Positions 1 to 8,582 are shown, numbered from the stretch's first letter. The stretch is DNA of 64,000 bases from Actinomycetospora chiangmaiensis DSM 45062 (GCF_000379625.1 NZ_KB903217.1:597-64596); one strand, 5' to 3'. A program made the numbers and translations. The notes: generated by a model from the sequence alone, not told the origin.

Positions 1-429
1 CTGGCGCTGCTCGGGGACTCCACCTGGATCCGGCCCGACACCGCCCGACGCCTGGCGTGCGACGCCGACGTCATCCCGATGGTCCTCGGCTCCCACGGCG
101 AGGTCCTCGACGTCGGCCGCAAGACCCGCGCCGTCCCCACCGCCACCGCCCGCGCCGTCATCCACCGCGACCGGCACTGCGCGTTCCCCGGCTGCCGCCG
201 ACGCGCCCACACCACCGAAATCCACCACATCGTCCACTGGGCCGACCACGGCGACACCAAGCCCGACAACCTCGTCTGCCTCTGCCGCTATCACCACGAC
301 CTGGTCCACCACGCCGGCTGGACCGTCGCCATGCTCGACCACCAGCCCTGGTTCACCCCACCGCACTGGCTCGACCCCACCCGAACACCACGACACAACC
401 GCCCCTGGCAAATCGTCATGTGCATCTGA
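1..429 (+). CDS. HNH endonuclease of the 13E12/DUF222 repeat family, 3' part
   Basis: The reading frame is open from base 1 to the TGA at 427-429, so only the last 142 residues are in the window and the start lies upstream. The fragment has the C-terminal HNH nuclease of DUF222 proteins: a CAFPGC pair of cysteines near residue 60, then EIHHIVHW, the Asn of KPDNLVCLC and the final YHH. These are the metal and catalytic residues of an HNH beta-beta-alpha fold. DUF222/13E12 genes are multicopy in actinobacteria and behave like mobile or repeat genes; their biological role is not settled. A full-length relative lies at 33355-34647 but has a different HNH variant. The last 14 bases overlap the end of the convergent methyltransferase gene. 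Confidence 0.85.
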   Translation: MALLGDSTWIRPDTARRLACDADVIPMVLGSHGEVLDVGRKTRAVPTATARAVIHRDRHCAFPGCRRRAHTTEIHHIVHWADHGDTKPDNLVCLCRYHHDLVHHAGWTVAMLDHQPWFTPPHWLDPTRTPRHNRPWQIVMCI

Positions 430-1213
430 GTGCGGTGCCGAGCTCGAAGGCCACCGACCGCACGATCGTGCCGCCGGGCTGGGCGAGAACGTGCTCACGC
501 AGGCAGGCGAGGAGCCCGGCCCGACGCGCCGCCGGCAGCGCGAGGTGGTTGGAGAACGTCCCGACCAGGTCCAGGTACTGCTCGGCGTCGTAGCGGTGGT
601 CGGCCCGGAACCGACGTACCTGCGCGGAGTGGAACTCCGCGGCGTCCTCGATCCCGTAGGCGCTGGCCGTCGGCAGGTCCTTGAGGGGTACGAGTCGCAG
701 GCCGGGCGGCGCGTCTGGATCCCAGCGCTCGTAGCAGGACCGCTGTACGTCGGCGAAGAACGCGTCCGAGGGGCCCGAGACGTGGATGGTCTGGACGAGG
801 GCCAGCAACCCGCCCGGCCGCAGCAGGCGAGCGACCCGGGCGAACCGGGTGGCGGGGTCGAGCCAGTGGAACGACGTGGCGCAGACGACGAGGTCCACGT
901 CGGCGACCTCCGGCTCCCAGCGTTCGACGTCGGCGGTCACCACCTCGACGTCCGGGAAGTCGGCGAGGCGGGCCCGGGCGACGTCGGCCAGCGCGGCACC
1001 GAGTTCGACGGCGAGCACCCGGTGGCCCCGGCGCGCCAGCGCGGCGGTGGCCTGACCGGTCCCGCACCCGATCTCCAGGGTCCGCGGAGGAGACGTCGTC
1101 AGCCGGCGGTCGATCTCGTCGAGGAGCGCCGGAGGGTAGGTCGGGCGGGCCCGGTCGTAGCGGAGTGCGTCCTCGTCGAACATGGCGCGCAACGTCTCGC
1201 GGTCCCCGGCCAT
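416..1213 (-). CDS. class I SAM-dependent methyltransferase
   Basis: This 265-residue protein has the Rossmann-type SAM-binding motif I LEIGCGTGQ at residues 46-54 and an acidic residue after strand 2 (AVELG). ATSFHWLD and LLRPGGLLAL follow at the usual motif spacing of UbiE/Tam-like methyltransferases. The substrate cannot be read from sequence. I chose the ATG at 1213 because family homology begins there with MAGDRETLRAMF. The frame is open to an upstream ATG at 1300, but the extra 29 residues are not family-like. The gene is divergent from the OYE gene, with a 128-base gap that should hold both promoters. Confidence 0.85.
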   Translation of the reverse strand: MAGDRETLRAMFDEDALRYDRARPTYPPALLDEIDRRLTTSPPRTLEIGCGTGQATAALARRGHRVLAVELGAALADVARARLADFPDVEVVTADVERWEPEVADVDLVVCATSFHWLDPATRFARVARLLRPGGLLALVQTIHVSGPSDAFFADVQRSCYERWDPDAPPGLRLVPLKDLPTASAYGIEDAAEFHSAQVRRFRADHRYDAEQYLDLVGTFSNHLALPAARRAGLLACLREHVLAQPGGTIVRSVAFELGTALRCT

Positions 1214-1341
1214 CCGGGGAGTCTGCCCGGTGACCGCGCCTCCACGGAGGGACACATGGTCGCAACAGGAACGCATGCCCTCGGAAACGGTTGCGCACAA
1301 TCATCGACGGTGAGTCCCTCCGACGACCCGAAAGGCTCACC

Positions 1342-2547
1342 GTGGCCGACCTCTTCAGCCCGTTCACCCTCAAGGGCGTGACGCTGCGCAACCGCATCGG
1401 GATGTCCCCGATGACGCAGCACGCGTGCGAGGACCGCAGCGGGAAGATGAACGACTATCACGTGATGTACCTCGGAGCCCGCGCTGCCGGCGGCTTCGGG
1501 CTGATCTTCCCCGAGCAGGTCGCGATCGTGCCGGAGGGGCGCACCACGGTCGACTGCTCGGGCATCTGGGAGGACGACCAGATCGAGGGCCACGCCCGGG
1601 TCACCGCGATCATCAAGCGCCAGGGCGGCGTGGCGGGCATCCAGCTCGGCCACACCGGCCGCAAGGGCAGCGAGGTCGCCGCGCACGACCGCATCGGCGA
1701 GTACGGGCCCGGCGCCCAGTTCCCGCCGGACCACGACCGTGGCTGGCAGTGCGTCGGCCCGTCGAACATCCCCTACGGCGGTGACCACCCCTTCGACGTG
1801 CACGCCCTGACCCGCGACGAGATCAAGGGCCTGCACCGCTCGTACGCCGACGCCGCCCGCCGTGCCGCCGACGCCGGGTACGAGTGGCTCGAGATGCACT
1901 TCGCCCACGGCTACCTGGGCGCCGAGTTCTTCTCCCCGCTCGCCAATCAGCGCGACGACGAGTACGGCGGCTCCCTGGAGAACCGGGCCCGGTTCCTGCT
2001 CGAGGCCCTCGACGCCGTGCGCGAGGTGTGGCCCGAGCGGCTGCCCCTGACGATGCGCCTGGGCTCGGACGACTTCCACTCGAAGGGCGTCCAGTTCGAC
2101 GAGTCGGTGCAGGCCGTCGCGTGGATGGCCGAGCACGGTCTCGACGCCGCGGACATGAGCCTCGGGTTCAACACCGACGACATGGAGGTCGCCCCGCCGA
2201 TGAACGACCCGGGCTTCATGCTCGAGCGGTCGTCGCGGATCAAGCGCGAGGTCGGCATCCCGACCGTCTGCTCCTGGAACCTCGGCGTGCCGCAGAACGC
2301 GAACCGCGCGATCGAGGCCGGGCTGACCGACGTCGTCCTGCTCGGGCGTCCGGCGCTGTCCAACCCGCACTGGCCGCTGTGGGCGGCGCGCGAGCTCGGC
2401 CACGAGGCGCCGTTCTCGATGCTCCCCGACGACTGGCGGCACTGGCTGGAGAACTTCCGCGGGCACGCGGCCTCGATCGGGCTGCCCCCGACCGGTTCCT
2501 GGTCGCCGACCCCGGAGGACGAGATCGCGATGCTGCGCTCGGCGTGA
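1342..2547 (+). CDS. NADH:flavin oxidoreductase, Old Yellow Enzyme family
   Basis: A 401-residue FMN-dependent TIM-barrel ene-reductase, expected to use NAD(P)H to reduce activated C=C bonds or related electrophiles in the cytosol. It shows the QLGHTGRKG motif, the HFAHGYLGAEFFSPLANQR signature with its active-site histidine region, DEYGGSLENR, and a C-terminal phosphate-binding strand (VVLLGRPAL). The GTG at 1342 is preferred because AAAGG lies 6-7 bases upstream and the protein then starts ADLFSPFTLKG, as in the family. An in-frame ATG at 1291 would add 17 non-homologous residues. No dedicated partner gene is adjacent. Confidence 0.9.
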   Translation: MADLFSPFTLKGVTLRNRIGMSPMTQHACEDRSGKMNDYHVMYLGARAAGGFGLIFPEQVAIVPEGRTTVDCSGIWEDDQIEGHARVTAIIKRQGGVAGIQLGHTGRKGSEVAAHDRIGEYGPGAQFPPDHDRGWQCVGPSNIPYGGDHPFDVHALTRDEIKGLHRSYADAARRAADAGYEWLEMHFAHGYLGAEFFSPLANQRDDEYGGSLENRARFLLEALDAVREVWPERLPLTMRLGSDDFHSKGVQFDESVQAVAWMAEHGLDAADMSLGFNTDDMEVAPPMNDPGFMLERSSRIKREVGIPTVCSWNLGVPQNANRAIEAGLTDVVLLGRPALSNPHWPLWAARELGHEAPFSMLPDDWRHWLENFRGHAASIGLPPTGSWSPTPEDEIAMLRSA

Positions 2548-2600
2548 CCCGCAGCCGGCCGACGCGGAACATCCGCGTCGGCCGGAGGGTTGCCCCGCGC

Positions 2601-3263
2601 ATGAGGATCGGCATCATCGGTGCGGGCAAGATCGGCGGGACGTTGACGCGGCGGCTCACGTCCCTGGGACACGAGGTGCGGGTGGCGAACTCCCGCGACC
2701 CGGAGACGCTGGCGGACCTGGCCGCGGAGACGGGCGCGACCGCGGTGTGGGCGAAGGACGCCGCGCAGGACGCGGACCTCGTCATCGTCAGCATCCCGCA
2801 GAAGAACACCCCGGACCTCGCGCCGGGCATCGTCGCGACGGCCAAGCCGGGCGCGCCCGTCGTCGAGACCAACAACTACTACCCCCAGCAGCGCGACGGC
2901 CGGATCGAGGCCCTCGAGAACGGGACGCCGGAGAGCGTCTGGGTGAGCGAGCTGCTCGGGGTCGACGTGTACAAGGTCTTCAACGGCATCTTCTGGAAGT
3001 ACCTGCTCGAGCGCGGGGTCCCGCAGGGCACGCCCGGCCGGATCGCCCTGCCGGTCGCCGGGCCAGACGGTCCCGCGAAGGACACCGTGCTGGCGCTGGT
3101 CGACGAGCTCGGCTTCGACCCGGTCGACGCGGGGTCGCTCGAGGAGTCCTGGCGCCAGCAGCCCGGCACCCCGGTCTACGGCACGGACCTCGACGCCGAG
3201 GGCGTCCGCAAGGCCCTCGCGGAGGCCCCGCGGGAGCGGCCCGCGGAGTTCCGCGCCTCCTGA
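2601..3263 (+). CDS. F420-dependent NADP reductase-like dinucleotide-binding protein
   Basis: This 220-residue protein begins with a textbook dinucleotide-binding motif (MRIGIIGAGKIGGTL). ANSRDP follows at the position that reads the ribose or phosphate of NAD(P), and the middle segment is ETNNYYPQRD-like. This is the COG2085/F420_oxidored fold, which includes F420H2:NADP oxidoreductases as well as enzymes of other or unknown specificity. The electron partner cannot be assigned. The gene starts 53 bases after the OYE gene on the same strand, so co-transcription is plausible. GGAGGG lies about 12 bases before the ATG. A 16-bp tandem repeat begins on its stop codon. Confidence 0.8.
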   Translation: MRIGIIGAGKIGGTLTRRLTSLGHEVRVANSRDPETLADLAAETGATAVWAKDAAQDADLVIVSIPQKNTPDLAPGIVATAKPGAPVVETNNYYPQQRDGRIEALENGTPESVWVSELLGVDVYKVFNGIFWKYLLERGVPQGTPGRIALPVAGPDGPAKDTVLALVDELGFDPVDAGSLEESWRQQPGTPVYGTDLDAEGVRKALAEAPRERPAEFRAS

Positions 3264-3342
3264 CGACGGGTCTTCCCGACAGCGGGTCTTCCCGACGACG
3301 GGTCTTGCCGACGGCGGGTCTTCCCGACGGCGGAGCCTGCCG
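3263..3342. repeat. five-unit 16-bp tandem repeat
   Basis: Five head-to-tail 16-base units run from the last base of the preceding stop codon. The first four share the core CGGGTCTTCCCG or one mismatch to it, and the fifth is degenerate (CGGAGCCTGCCG). Each core contains a short CGGG/CCCG inverted repeat with a TCTT loop, so transcripts could form a row of small hairpins. It may act as a weak terminator or mRNA stabiliser for the upstream gene; that is inference. Confidence 0.85.
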
Positions 3343-3471
3343 CGATCGTGACGTACTCCATCCGGTCGAGTCCGTGACGATCTCCGCGCGGCGTGCGTCC
3401 GACGGGTGAGTGCGGCGGTCGGATCCCTCCGGCCGCCGCCCCACGGGCCGCCGATCCACGGGAGGACCACC

Positions 3472-3648
3472 ATGACGACCACGGGACGTACGACCGAGCA
3501 GCACCGCACCGACGGGTCGGAGGGCCGGCGCACCTGGTCGGACCTGTTGGCGACGCCGGGCGCGATCCGCGGGCTGGTGGCCGTTCTCGTGCTGCTCGCG
3601 ATCTACGTGGCGGGCGCGCTGTCGCACCTGCACGTCCTGGGTCTCTGA
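3472..3648 (+). CDS. small single-pass membrane protein
   Basis: A 58-residue protein with a polar Thr/Arg-rich N-terminus and one hydrophobic helix near residues 34-52 (AVLVLLAIYVAGALSHL). I do not recognise a family. The ATG is well supported by GGAGG at 3461-3465, six bases upstream. It lies between the tandem repeat and the quinone-oxidoreductase-like gene on the same strand. Confidence 0.65.
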   Translation: MTTTGRTTEQHRTDGSEGRRTWSDLLATPGAIRGLVAVLVLLAIYVAGALSHLHVLGL

Positions 3649-3674
3649 CCCGCGCGTGGGGCATGATCGCCCCC

Positions 3675-4646
3675 ATGCGCGCAGTGCAGGTGAGCAAGCT
3701 CGAGGGACCGGAAGCGCTCGAGGTCGTCGACGTCGACGAGCCGGTCGCCGGGCCCGACCAGGTCCTCATCGACGTCGAGTCGGCGGGTGTGGTGTTCCCC
3801 GACCTGTTGCAGACCCGCGGCGAGTACCAGATGCGGCCGGAGCTGCCGTTCGTCCTCGGCTCCGAGGTCGCCGGGACCGTCCGCTCCGCCCCCGACGGGT
3901 CGGGCTTCGCCCCCGGCGACCGGGTCGCCTCGCTGTGCGTCGTCGGCGCGTTCGCCGAGGTGGTCGCCGCCCCGGTCGACCAGACGTTCCCGCTGCCCGA
4001 CAGCGTGTCCTTCGACGTCGGGGCCGGGCTCCCGATGAACTACCTGACCGCCGAGTTCGTCGTCGCCCGCCGTGGGCGGCTCGCCGACGGCGAGACCGTG
4101 CTCGTGCACGGCGCGGCCGGCGGCGTCGGGGTGGCCTGCATCCAGTTCGCGAAGGCCCGGGGCGCCACGGTGATCGCCGTCGTCTCCACCGAGGGCAAGG
4201 CCGAGGTCGCCCGGGCCGCCGGCGCCGACCACGCGATCCTGGTCGAGGGCTTCAAGGACGCGGCCCTCGAGATCACGGGCAAGCGGGGCGTCGACATCGT
4301 CGTCGACCCGGTCGGTGGGGATCGGTTCACCGACTCGCTGCGGTCGCTCGCCCGCGGGGGACGGCTCGTCGTCGTCGGCTTCACCGGCGGCGAGATCCCG
4401 ACCGTCAAGGTCAACCGCCTGCTCCTGCGCAACACCGAGGTGGTGGGCGCGGGCTGGGGCGAGTGGGCGTGGAACAACCCCGGCTACATGCGCCGGCAGT
4501 GGGACGACCTGACCGACGACATCGCCTCGGGCCGGCTCGCCCCGCCAGTCAGCGGCGTCTACCCGCTCGCCGAGACGGCCGCCGCGGTGGGGGAGCTGGC
4601 GGAGCGGCGGGTCACGGGCAAGGTCGTGATCCACACCCGCGAGTAG
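3675..4646 (+). CDS. zinc-type alcohol dehydrogenase-like / NADPH:quinone oxidoreductase
   Basis: A 323-residue medium-chain dehydrogenase/reductase. The N-terminal GroES-like domain has FVLGSEVAGTV and the Rossmann domain has HGAAGGVGVACIQFA around residue 145. The zinc-ligand cysteines of classical alcohol dehydrogenases are absent, and GEYQMRPELPFVLG fits the zinc-less quinone oxidoreductase (Qor-like) branch. It is expected to use NADPH to reduce quinones or enones. I chose ATG 3675 (MRAVQVSKLEG). An in-frame ATG at 3663 is also possible and sits nearer to a GTGGGG sequence. An alpha/beta hydrolase gene follows 44 bases later. Confidence 0.88.
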   Translation: MRAVQVSKLEGPEALEVVDVDEPVAGPDQVLIDVESAGVVFPDLLQTRGEYQMRPELPFVLGSEVAGTVRSAPDGSGFAPGDRVASLCVVGAFAEVVAAPVDQTFPLPDSVSFDVGAGLPMNYLTAEFVVARRGRLADGETVLVHGAAGGVGVACIQFAKARGATVIAVVSTEGKAEVARAAGADHAILVEGFKDAALEITGKRGVDIVVDPVGGDRFTDSLRSLARGGRLVVVGFTGGEIPTVKVNRLLLRNTEVVGAGWGEWAWNNPGYMRRQWDDLTDDIASGRLAPPVSGVYPLAETAAAVGELAERRVTGKVVIHTRE

Positions 4647-4690
4647 GCCGATACGGTCGCCTCCGACGTCGTCGTCGGGGAGGTCCGATC

Positions 4691-5479
4691 ATGCTCGCCC
4701 ACAGCCGCTCGGGAACCGGGGAACCGCTGTTCCTCCTCCACGGCATCACGCACCGCCGGCAGGGCTGGGACCCGGTGCTGCCGCTCCTGGAGCGGGAGCA
4801 CGAGGTGATCGCGATCGACCTCCCCGGGCACGGCGAGTCCGCGGACGTCGACCCCGGCTTCGACGGGTCCACGCGGCCGTTGGTCGAGGCCGTCGAGAGC
4901 CTCGCCGACGACCTCGGGATCGACCGGCCGCACGTCGCCGGCAACTCGCTGGGCGGTCTGATGGCCCTGGAGATGGCCGCGCGGGGCACCGCGCGGTCGG
5001 CGACGGCGCTCTCGCCCGCCGGGTTCTGGTCCCCGGTCGGGCGGCTGTGGGCGAAGGCGCTGCTCGGCGGCGCGTCCAAGGTGCTGCAGAGCTGGTCCCG
5101 CGAGCGTCTCGACGGGATGCTCGCGACGCCCGCCGGCCGGTACGCGCTGCTCGGCGCCCTCGTCGCCCACCCCGGCCGCGACCACTACGCCGCGATGGGG
5201 GACGACCTCCAGGGGCTGGCCCGTCCCCGCGAGGGGTTCGCGACGATGCTCGCCGCCCTCGACACCTGGACCACGCCCCGACGCGCGGACGTCCCGACGA
5301 TGGTCGGCTGGGGTTCACGCGACCTGCTGCTCCCGCGCGCGCAGATCCGACGCCTGCGCCGGGTGCTCCCCGACGCCCGCGTCGTGGTGCTCCCGGGCTG
5401 CGGTCACGTCCCGATGGCGGACGACCCGGAGCTCACCGCGGAGCTGATCCTCGGGACGGCCCGACTCTCCCGCGGCTAG
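4691..5479 (+). CDS. alpha/beta-fold hydrolase
   Basis: A 262-residue cytosolic serine hydrolase. The oxyanion-hole segment is LLHGITHR, the nucleophile elbow is GNSLGG, the acid is in VGWGSRDLLLP and the base is in PGCGHVPM. Its overall form matches the MhpC/haloperoxidase-like group, whose substrates range widely, and none can be assigned here. GGGGAGG at 4677-4683 supports the ATG at 4691. The gene follows the quinone-oxidoreductase-like gene closely and may share its mRNA. Confidence 0.88.
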   Translation: MLAHSRSGTGEPLFLLHGITHRRQGWDPVLPLLEREHEVIAIDLPGHGESADVDPGFDGSTRPLVEAVESLADDLGIDRPHVAGNSLGGLMALEMAARGTARSATALSPAGFWSPVGRLWAKALLGGASKVLQSWSRERLDGMLATPAGRYALLGALVAHPGRDHYAAMGDDLQGLARPREGFATMLAALDTWTTPRRADVPTMVGWGSRDLLLPRAQIRRLRRVLPDARVVVLPGCGHVPMADDPELTAELILGTARLSRG

Positions 5480-5518
5480 ACCCGTGCGTGCGCGCTGATC
5501 CGTGGCAGGCTGCGGGCC

Positions 5519-5698
5519 GTGGCCCACGAGAACGAGTGGTACTACTGCCTGAAGCACAACACGGTGGAGCCCTACGAGGGCTGCCGCGCGGCCGACCGGC
5601 TCGGTCCCTACCCCGACCGGGACACCGCCGCGCGGGCGTTGGAGATCGCCCGCGAGCGGACCGAGGAGGAGGACCGCAAGGACCGCGAGGACTGGTAG
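5519..5698 (+). CDS. small conserved actinobacterial protein (YYCLKH type)
   Basis: A 59-residue acidic and charged protein starting GTG (VAHENEWYYCLKHNTVEP) and ending in a helical Glu/Arg/Lys-rich tail. YYCLKH followed by GC and RLGPYPDRDTA is a pattern I know from small conserved actinobacterial proteins, which databases sometimes mislabel as aminopeptidase or SPOR proteins. Its function is unknown. It ends two bases before the OsmC gene, which starts with the same 12 bases GTGGCCCACGAG, so the two are probably translated together. Confidence 0.7.
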   Translation: MAHENEWYYCLKHNTVEPYEGCRAADRLGPYPDRDTAARALEIARERTEEEDRKDREDW

Positions 5699-5700
5699 CG

Positions 5701-6144
5701 GTGGCCCACGAGTACCGGGTGACGGTGTCCTGGTCCGACGACCCGGGCACCGTCGACTACCGCTCCTACACGCGCGACCACACCGTCGCGGCGACGGGGA
5801 AGCCGAGCCTCGACGGGTCGGCGGACAAGGCGTTCCGCGGCGACGCGGCACGGTGGAATCCCGAGGACCTGCTGGTGGCGGCGCTGTCCGAGTGCCACCT
5901 GCTGAGCTTCCTGCACGTGGCGGCCGAGGCCGGCGTCGTCGTGACCGCCTACACCGACACTCCGGTGGGGCGGATGACCCGCGACGACGACGGCGGCTGG
6001 TCCTTCGAGCGGGTGGTGCTGCACCCGCAGGTCACGACGACCGGTGGGGGCGCGGGGCACCTCGCGAGCCTCCACCACGCGGCCCACGAGGCGTGCTTCA
6101 TCGCCCGCAGTGTCGCGTTCCCCGTGACGGTGGAGCCGGTCTAG
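5701..6144 (+). CDS. OsmC/Ohr family peroxiredoxin
   Basis: A 147-residue OsmC-fold protein. It carries the two conserved redox cysteines of the family, the first in LSECHLLSFL and the second in EACFIARS, and the NPEDLLVAALS segment before the first. OsmC/Ohr proteins reduce organic hydroperoxides using thiol reductants, typically lipoyl or dihydrolipoyl partners. The protein is cytosolic. It starts at a GTG directly after the small YYCLKH gene. Its 3' end overlaps the end of the convergent, frameshifted IclR gene by four bases. Confidence 0.9.
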   Translation: MAHEYRVTVSWSDDPGTVDYRSYTRDHTVAATGKPSLDGSADKAFRGDAARWNPEDLLVAALSECHLLSFLHVAAEAGVVVTAYTDTPVGRMTRDDDGGWSFERVVLHPQVTTTGGGAGHLASLHHAAHEACFIARSVAFPVTVEPV

Positions 6145-6903
6145 CGGTACCAGAGCCGGTGCGCGGTGCGCGCGACGTCGGTGACGGCCCGGATCGTCTC
6201 GGCGCGGCAGGTCGCCAGCTGGGGGGGTCGGCATCGACACGGCGAGACACGCCGCGACCCGGCCCCCGGGGTCGGCCACCGGCGCGGCGACGCAGCTGAA
6301 GCCCTCGGCGAACTCCCCGCGATCGAGCGCGTAGCCGTCGCGGCGGACCGTCGCGAGCTCGACGTCGAGCGCCGTGGGGTCCGTGATCGTCGCCGCCGTG
6401 AAGCGGGTCCCCGCGACGCCCTCGAGCCGGGACCGGCGCGCGGAGGAGAACGCCATCAGCACCTTCGCCGCGGCGACCGCGTGGGCCATCGTCGGCGGGA
6501 CGCGTGCGGGCAGGTCGGGGATGCGGGCGAGCCGCTGGTGGCCGCGGGCGTCGAGGAGGTCGACGTGGTCGTCGTCGGTCCACTCCGCCAGGTAGGCGCG
6601 CGCCCGCGTCCGCTGGTGCAGCTCGGTCACCGCGTCCGCCAGCATCGTCGGGACCTCCGCGGCGCGCCCGACGGAGCCGGTCGCGGCGGGGGCCACGACC
6701 GGGCCCGGACCGGGACGCATCCGGAACGTGCCGGACGGGGTGCGCTCCACGTACCCGCTCTCGATCAGGGCGTCGACGGCGGCCCGGGCCGCGTCGGTCG
6801 GGCGTCCGAGGTGCCGACCGGCGCTGCGCAGGTCGAGCCCCTCCGGATTCGCCGCGAGGAGACGGAGGGCGCGGAGCGTGCCCGGAGGCGCAGCGGTCGT
6901 CAC
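6141..6903 (-). pseudogene. IclR family transcriptional regulator, frameshifted near the C-terminus
   Basis: The first 226 or so residues encode an IclR regulator. The winged helix is near residues 8-60 (LRALRLLAANPEGLDL, YVERTPSGTFRM), followed by a GAF-like ligand domain with AAAKVLMAFSSARR and RGEFAEGFSCVAAPV. After AVSMPTP the frame leaves the family sequence. Reading on in the next frame restores the expected ending, QLATCRAETIRAV then TAHRLWYR and a TAG at 6141-6143. The switch falls in a G7 run at 6221-6227 on the plus strand. Removing one base gives 253 residues, the usual IclR length. Unrepaired, the frame runs on to 5608, antisense through the OsmC gene. It is either a sequencing error or a real lesion. 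Confidence 0.85.
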
Positions 6904-6957
6904 CCTCCGGAGAGTAGGACGCGGAGGGTGACGGAGAGCTGCGCTGAACGAGTGAAC

Positions 6958-8058
6958 TCAGTAGCCGGAGGACCCGCCGGCGTCACCGTAGGACGTCGAT
7001 CCGCCGGCGGCCGGAGCCGAGTAGCCCCCGGCGGCGGGAGCCGGATTCCCTCCGGCGGCCGGGGCCGAGTAGCCGCCCTGCTGACCCGTCGGCTGCCCGC
7101 CCTGCTGGCCGGTCGCCGCCTGCTCGCCGCCGGCGGCGGGCGCGTTCGGGGCGACCGGCTTGCCGTCCGGACCCACGGCGCGCCAGGTGCCGCCGACGCC
7201 GTTGCCGGTGGTCTCGCCCGGCGCGGCGTCCTTGGCGTAGCGGTAGAGCGGCCAGCCGTTCAGCGTGAGCTGCTTGGTGCCGTCGGGCCGGTTGACGGTG
7301 CCCACGCGGCTCGCGTCGATGCCCTTGAGCCAGGGGTCGGCGTCGGTGGCGAGAACCGGCGGCCACTGCTCGGCGCAGGTCCCGGTGCACGTGCTCGCGG
7401 CCGGCTTGTTCGAGTCCTTCGTGAACGAGTACAGCGTGTACCCGTCGCTCGTGGCCACCGTGCCGAGCGGGGTCTGGCGGGACGCGAGGTTCGCGCCGGT
7501 CAGCGAGGTCGGGGCCACCTGGCCCGCGCCCGCCGTCGGGACGACCGCCTGGTCCGAGCTGCCCCAGTGGGCGATCGCGACGTAGCCGGCCGCGCCCGCG
7601 GCGACCGCGCCGGCCGCGACGAGGGCGAGCAGCGCCGTCCGGCCGCGTCCGGCTCGACCACCACGACGGTGGCCCCCGGTCGGCAGCGGCCCGCTCGGGT
7701 GCTCGTAGCGCTGGGGCTCGACGTCGTCGGCCAGGCGTCGGCGGACGGTCGGGTCGGCGGCGCCGCGCACCCCGACGTCGTGCGGGAAGGCGTGCGGGCC
7801 CGACATCGGGCGCTCGGACACGGGCCGGCCGCCGGTGGTGTGGGCCGGGAGCGGCTGCGGGCCGGAGTACGGGACGGCCACGTGGGCCCCGGAGCCGTAT
7901 CCGGTCACGGGCTGCGGACCCGAGACCGGGCCGCCGTAGGGGGCCGCCGGGTAGCCGCCGGTGTGGGGCGCGGCGTCGTAACCGTCGTACGGACGCGCCT
8001 CGCGCGGCACGGGGATGCCGAACTCCGGTCGCGGGTCCTGCTGGACGTCGGGGCGCAT
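6958..8058 (-). CDS. membrane-anchored protein with secreted Yx4D-type repeats (Lipoprotein_15/COG4315)
   Basis: A 366-residue protein. Residues 1-140 or so are Pro/Gly/Tyr-rich and presumably cytosolic. One transmembrane helix follows a basic stretch (TALLALVAAGAVAAGAAGYV). Outside it carries two copies of the PF03640 module: DGYTLYSFTKDSN with TCTGTCAEQWPP, then LNGWPLYRYAKDAAPGETTGNGVGGTW. The tail is built of GGYSAPAAGG-like repeats. Related proteins are surface lipoproteins of unknown role; this one has a membrane helix rather than a lipobox. The ATG at 8058 has GGAGG about 10 bases upstream. A strong hairpin lies further upstream. Confidence 0.8.
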   Translation of the reverse strand: MRPDVQQDPRPEFGIPVPREARPYDGYDAAPHTGGYPAAPYGGPVSGPQPVTGYGSGAHVAVPYSGPQPLPAHTTGGRPVSERPMSGPHAFPHDVGVRGAADPTVRRRLADDVEPQRYEHPSGPLPTGGHRRGGRAGRGRTALLALVAAGAVAAGAAGYVAIAHWGSSDQAVVPTAGAGQVAPTSLTGANLASRQTPLGTVATSDGYTLYSFTKDSNKPAASTCTGTCAEQWPPVLATDADPWLKGIDASRVGTVNRPDGTKQLTLNGWPLYRYAKDAAPGETTGNGVGGTWRAVGPDGKPVAPNAPAAGGEQAATGQQGGQPTGQQGGYSAPAAGGNPAPAAGGYSAPAAGGSTSYGDAGGSSGY

Positions 8059-8090
8059 GGGGGAGGTACCTCCGGTCGCGGGGGAGCGGT

Positions 8091-8124
8091 GCCGCCGCGG
8101 GAGTCGGGGGATTCCCGCGGCGGC
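8091..8124. promoter_or_regulatory. 12-bp perfect stem-loop upstream of the Lipoprotein_15 gene
   Basis: GCCGCCGCGGGA (8091-8102) pairs perfectly with TCCCGCGGCGGC (8113-8124) around a 10-base loop. It lies 33 bases before the start at 8058 on the minus strand, so it would sit in the promoter or 5' leader of that gene. There is no T-run, which argues against a simple terminator. Confidence 0.5.
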
Positions 8125-8548
8125 GCAGCACGAACGGTAGGGAGCCCGTCCCCGTCGACCCGCCGTTGCTGAGAGCGGGCGGGCGTGCACGCCGAGCAGG
8201 GGCTCTCCTGCTGCGGCGAACGGCGTGAGGTGCTTCCGGACGGCGGGTGGGGCTGCTCCGTCTGCCGACATCACGGTTCAGCAACGGAGACGTCGCCCCG
8301 TCCACGCGGGGACACCGGTCCCCGGGGAACTCAGGAGCGGTGCGGTGCGGCCCCCGACCGGTCGTCCTCGGCGGACGAGCGGGTACCTCGACCGGTCGCG
8401 GTGGCCACGGCGGCGCCCCGCGGGCCGGGGTTGTCGGCGTCGGCGCACTCCCGGGCCCGTCCGATGCCGAGCACGAACGGGACGATGACGACGCCGTACC
8501 CGTCGGGAAGAGCGGCCAGGCCGACGACGGCGGGTCCGGAAAGGACAA
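8125..8548. other. intergenic stretch without a confident gene
   Basis: About 420 bases between the Lipoprotein_15 leader and the tRNA terminator. The only candidate is a 76-residue minus-strand frame at 8331-8561 with a hydrophobic start (FVLSGPAVVGLAALP), but its 5' end would overlap the tRNA terminator and it has no clear ribosome site. I see no riboswitch or tRNA here. Confidence 0.5.
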
Positions 8549-8578
8549 AGGCCCTGGTCACGAGCGTGACCAGGGCCT
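8549..8578 (-). terminator. intrinsic terminator of the tRNA-Gly/Cys/Val cluster
   Basis: AGGCCCTGGTCACG and CGTGACCAGGGCCT form a perfect 14-bp stem with a 2-base loop, five bases past the 3' end of tRNA-Val. On the minus strand it is followed by TTTGTCC. Position and direction fit termination of the three-tRNA transcript. Confidence 0.85.
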
Positions 8579-8582
8579 GTTG

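Noticed and set aside
5608-6140. Minus-strand extension of the IclR frame antisense to OsmC
   Set aside because: The sequence there is not IclR-like, while the next frame restores the normal IclR C-terminus. It is frameshift read-through.
8331-8561. A 76-residue minus-strand frame with a hydrophobic start
   Set aside because: It overlaps the tRNA terminator, lacks a ribosome site and has no family match.
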